A DNA stretch of 64,000 nucleotides from WHSW01 sp963705955 (GTDB taxonomy: Bacteria > Actinomycetota > Thermoleophilia > Solirubrobacterales > 70-9). The position numbers and the translations under genes were made by a program. This document shows, piece by piece, positions 62,732 through 64,000 of this stretch. The notes beneath the pieces were generated by a model. The model worked only from the letters and a program-made list of their open reading frames with translations, was not told the DNA's origin and did no database searches. Every line of letters starts with the position of its first letter. The first letter of the stretch is position 1. The stretch covers positions 248,001 through 312,000 of the forward strand of contig CAVPLH010000005.1 in assembly GCA_963705955.1 (NCBI GenBank), read 5' to 3'.

Positions 62732-63254
62732 AGTAGCGGTCGCGCTCCATGTCGTCGTGAAGCTGTTCGACGGTCTGCCCGGTGTGTCGGGAGTAGATCT
62801 CCTCGGTTCGCCGCCGCAGGTCGAGCACCTCGCGGGCGTGGATCTCGATGTCGGTGGTCTGACCCTCGAAGCCGCCGGACGGCTGGTGGATGAGGATGCG
62901 GCCGTTCGGCAGCGTCATCCGCTTCCCGTCGGTGCCGCCGGCGAGGATCAGCGAGCCGCCCGACATCGCGATCCCGAAGCAGATCGTCTGCACGTCGGGG
63001 CCGATGAAGCGCATCGCGTCGTAGATCGCCAGCGCCGCGCTCAGTGAGCCGCCGGGCGAGTTGATGTAGATCGAGATGTCCTTGTCGGGGTCGTCGGATT
63101 CGAGGTGCATGAGCTGGGCGACGATCACGTTCGCGATCTCGTCGTCGATCTGCTGGCCGAGGAAGATGATCCGCTCGCTGAGCAGGCGCGAGTAGATGTC
63201 GAACGAGCGCTCGCCGCGCGACGTCTGCTCGATCACCATCGGGATCAAAGGCAT
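62604..63254 (-). CDS. clpP: ATP-dependent Clp protease proteolytic subunit
   Basis: Serine protease of the Clp system, 216 residues. MPLIPMVIEQTSRGERSFDI and YSRLLSERIIFLGQQIDD are the usual N-terminus; the catalytic Ser lies in CFGIAMSGGSLILAGG, His in RILIHQPSGGFEGQ and Asp in ERDRYFSAAEAVEYG. The Ser motif reads MSGG where ASMG is usual. AGGAGG precedes the ATG at 63254. No clpX or tig gene is adjacent in the window. Divergent from the SRPBCC-ArsR genes. Confidence 0.95.
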   Translation of the reverse strand: MPLIPMVIEQTSRGERSFDIYSRLLSERIIFLGQQIDDEIANVIVAQLMHLESDDPDKDISIYINSPGGSLSAALAIYDAMRFIGPDVQTICFGIAMSGGSLILAGGTDGKRMTLPNGRILIHQPSGGFEGQTTDIEIHAREVLDLRRRTEEIYSRHTGQTVEQLHDDMERDRYFSAAEAVEYGLVDRIVEERRLPRRAAAGFAASAPNGNSDRDE

Positions 63255-63280
63255 GGACGACCTCCTGTCCTGGGGATAGG

Positions 63281-63298
63281 TGCAACCGAGGGGTTGCA
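63281..63298. promoter_or_regulatory. Palindromic operator 1 (TGCAACC-N4-GGTTGCA)
   Basis: A perfect 7-4-7 palindrome between clpP and the SRPBCC gene, 64 bp before the latter's start. Probable binding site of the ArsR protein encoded next. Confidence 0.65.
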
Positions 63299-63308
63299 GT
63301 AATGTAGC

Positions 63309-63324
63309 GCAACCCGTCGGTTGC
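63309..63324. promoter_or_regulatory. Palindromic operator 2 (GCAACC-N4-GGTTGC)
   Basis: A second perfect palindrome, 6-4-6, with the same half-sites as operator 1. Centres are 27 bp apart. Together they probably cover the promoter of the SRPBCC-arsR operon. Confidence 0.65.
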
Positions 63325-63361
63325 AGTAGGATCGGAGTCGAATCCGATCCGGAGGTGTGAA

Positions 63362-63775
63362 GTGAGCGAGAGCGAGCAGGCGGGCGGCGAGGTCATCGTG
63401 CCGGCACCGGCCGAGCAGACGTGGGAGGCGCTCACCGACCCCGACCAGCTCGGCGAGTGGCTCGGCGAGGCAGGCGAGCTCGAACTGTGTCCCGGCGGCG
63501 ATCTCGAGATCCGCGTCGGCGGGGAGGAGCGCCGTGGATTCTTCGAGGAGGTCGATCCCGGGCGCAGGCTCGTCTTCTGGTGGCGGGCCGACGACGACGA
63601 TCAATCCTCGCGGGTGGAGATCGACCTCGAGCCCGACCCCGACGGGACCAGGGTCCGGGTAACCGAGACCCGCCCGCTGCGCGCGCTCGACGCTCCCGGC
63701 GACGACCTCGGGACGCTGATCGGCGGCGGCGGGGCGCCGCAGATGGACAGCCGCCGCCTCGTCCTGGCAGGATGA
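63362..63775 (+). CDS. SRPBCC/AHSA1-domain protein
   Basis: 137 residues of the START-like SRPBCC fold: EVIVPAPAEQTWEALTDPDQ at the start, ELCPGGDLEIRVGGEERRGF and RVRVTETRPL. Such proteins often share an operon with an ArsR-type repressor and bind hydrophobic ligands; the ligand is unknown. The GTG at 63362 is preceded by GGAGGTG. Its stop overlaps the ATG of the regulator gene (ATGA). Confidence 0.88.
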   Translation: MSESEQAGGEVIVPAPAEQTWEALTDPDQLGEWLGEAGELELCPGGDLEIRVGGEERRGFFEEVDPGRRLVFWWRADDDDQSSRVEIDLEPDPDGTRVRVTETRPLRALDAPGDDLGTLIGGGGAPQMDSRRLVLAG

Positions 63776-64000
63776 TGCCGGCGCGCATCGGTGCGCAGCC
63801 GGTGTTCGCGGCGCTCTCGGACCCGACCCGCCGCCGGGTGCTGGAGCTGATCGGCGAGCGCGGCGAGGCGAGCGCGAGCCAGCTCGCGGGGGGGCTGCCG
63901 GTCAGCCGGCAAGCGGTGCAGAAGCACCTCGTGAGCCTCTCCGACGCCGGCCTCGTCGCCGACCGCCGCGCCGGTCGCGAGGTCCTCTACCGCCTCACCC
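63772..64000 (+). CDS. ArsR-family transcriptional regulator, partial
   Basis: Winged helix-turn-helix: PVFAALSDPTRRRVLELIGE, ASQLAGGLPVSRQAVQKHLV, LSDAGLVADRRAGREVLYRL. The window edge cuts the C-terminus. No metal-binding cysteines are seen, in keeping with the SRPBCC-linked, non-metal group of ArsR proteins. It probably represses its own operon through the two palindromes upstream. Confidence 0.93.
   Translation, partial: MMPARIGAQPVFAALSDPTRRRVLELIGERGEASASQLAGGLPVSRQAVQKHLVSLSDAGLVADRRAGREVLYRLT

Overview
The window reads as chromosomal DNA of a GC-rich actinobacterium. Its mix of an nrdR-nrdJ operon, an archaeal-looking topoisomerase I beside tmk-holB, secreted proteins of the 'GGTAYA' and P-like-domain types, and a primary sigma factor with a TTG start suggests the class Thermoleophilia (Solirubrobacterales and relatives). 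That placement is an inference from gene content; no rRNA or marker search could be run.

Layout. 1-5.3 kb: nrdJ (cut by the edge) and nrdR, a hemolysin III-family protein, an aldo/keto reductase, siroheme synthase and a HAD phosphatase. 5.3-13.8 kb: topA-tmk-holB-esterase, then a histidine kinase/response regulator pair. 13.8-19.4 kb: tRNA-Thr(CGT), a broken R2-like oxidase gene, a DUF4396 membrane protein behind a CsoR-like operator, a GroES-zinc ribbon protein and a glycosyltransferase/DUF2304 pair. 19.6-28.3 kb: secreted proteins, a thioesterase, two ferritin-like exported proteins, uracil-DNA glycosylase, pgsA, folE2, rpoD, a sulfatase, CsbD and tRNA-Tyr. 28.3-35.9 kb: NTF2-like and winged-helix proteins, an Lrp regulator divergent from a truncated DUF6421 gene, LysR, an SDR, a threonine-aldolase-like enzyme, an HSL esterase and tRNA-Thr(GGT). 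36-59 kb: a large cell-surface polysaccharide locus with a sulfotransferase (plus two degenerate copies), at least seven glycosyltransferases, an epimerase, two methyltransferases, a priming sugar-phosphate transferase, an ECF sigma factor, a GH-A-like hydrolase and an O-antigen-ligase-like protein. 59-62.7 kb: rpmG-secE-nusG-(metallophosphoesterase)-rplK-rplA. 62.6-64 kb: clpP divergent from an SRPBCC-ArsR operon with two palindromic operators.

Sequence quality matters here. About twenty genes, including holB, tmk and rplA, change frame in GC-rich runs although both halves read as good protein. I treat most of these as assembly or sequencing indels, not biology. Clear decay exists as well: sulfotransferase fragments, a transposase remnant, a P-domain remnant and a truncated DUF6421 gene.

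No CRISPR array, prophage or intact transposon was seen. The observations most worth following are the palindromic CsoR-type site before a His-rich DUF4396 protein, the GroES-zinc ribbon fusion, the epimerase lacking its YxxxK residues, the metallophosphoesterase with an apparent CTG start inside the nusG-rplK operon, the terminator-like hairpin before rpmG, and the tandem TGCAACC-N4-GGTTGCA operators.
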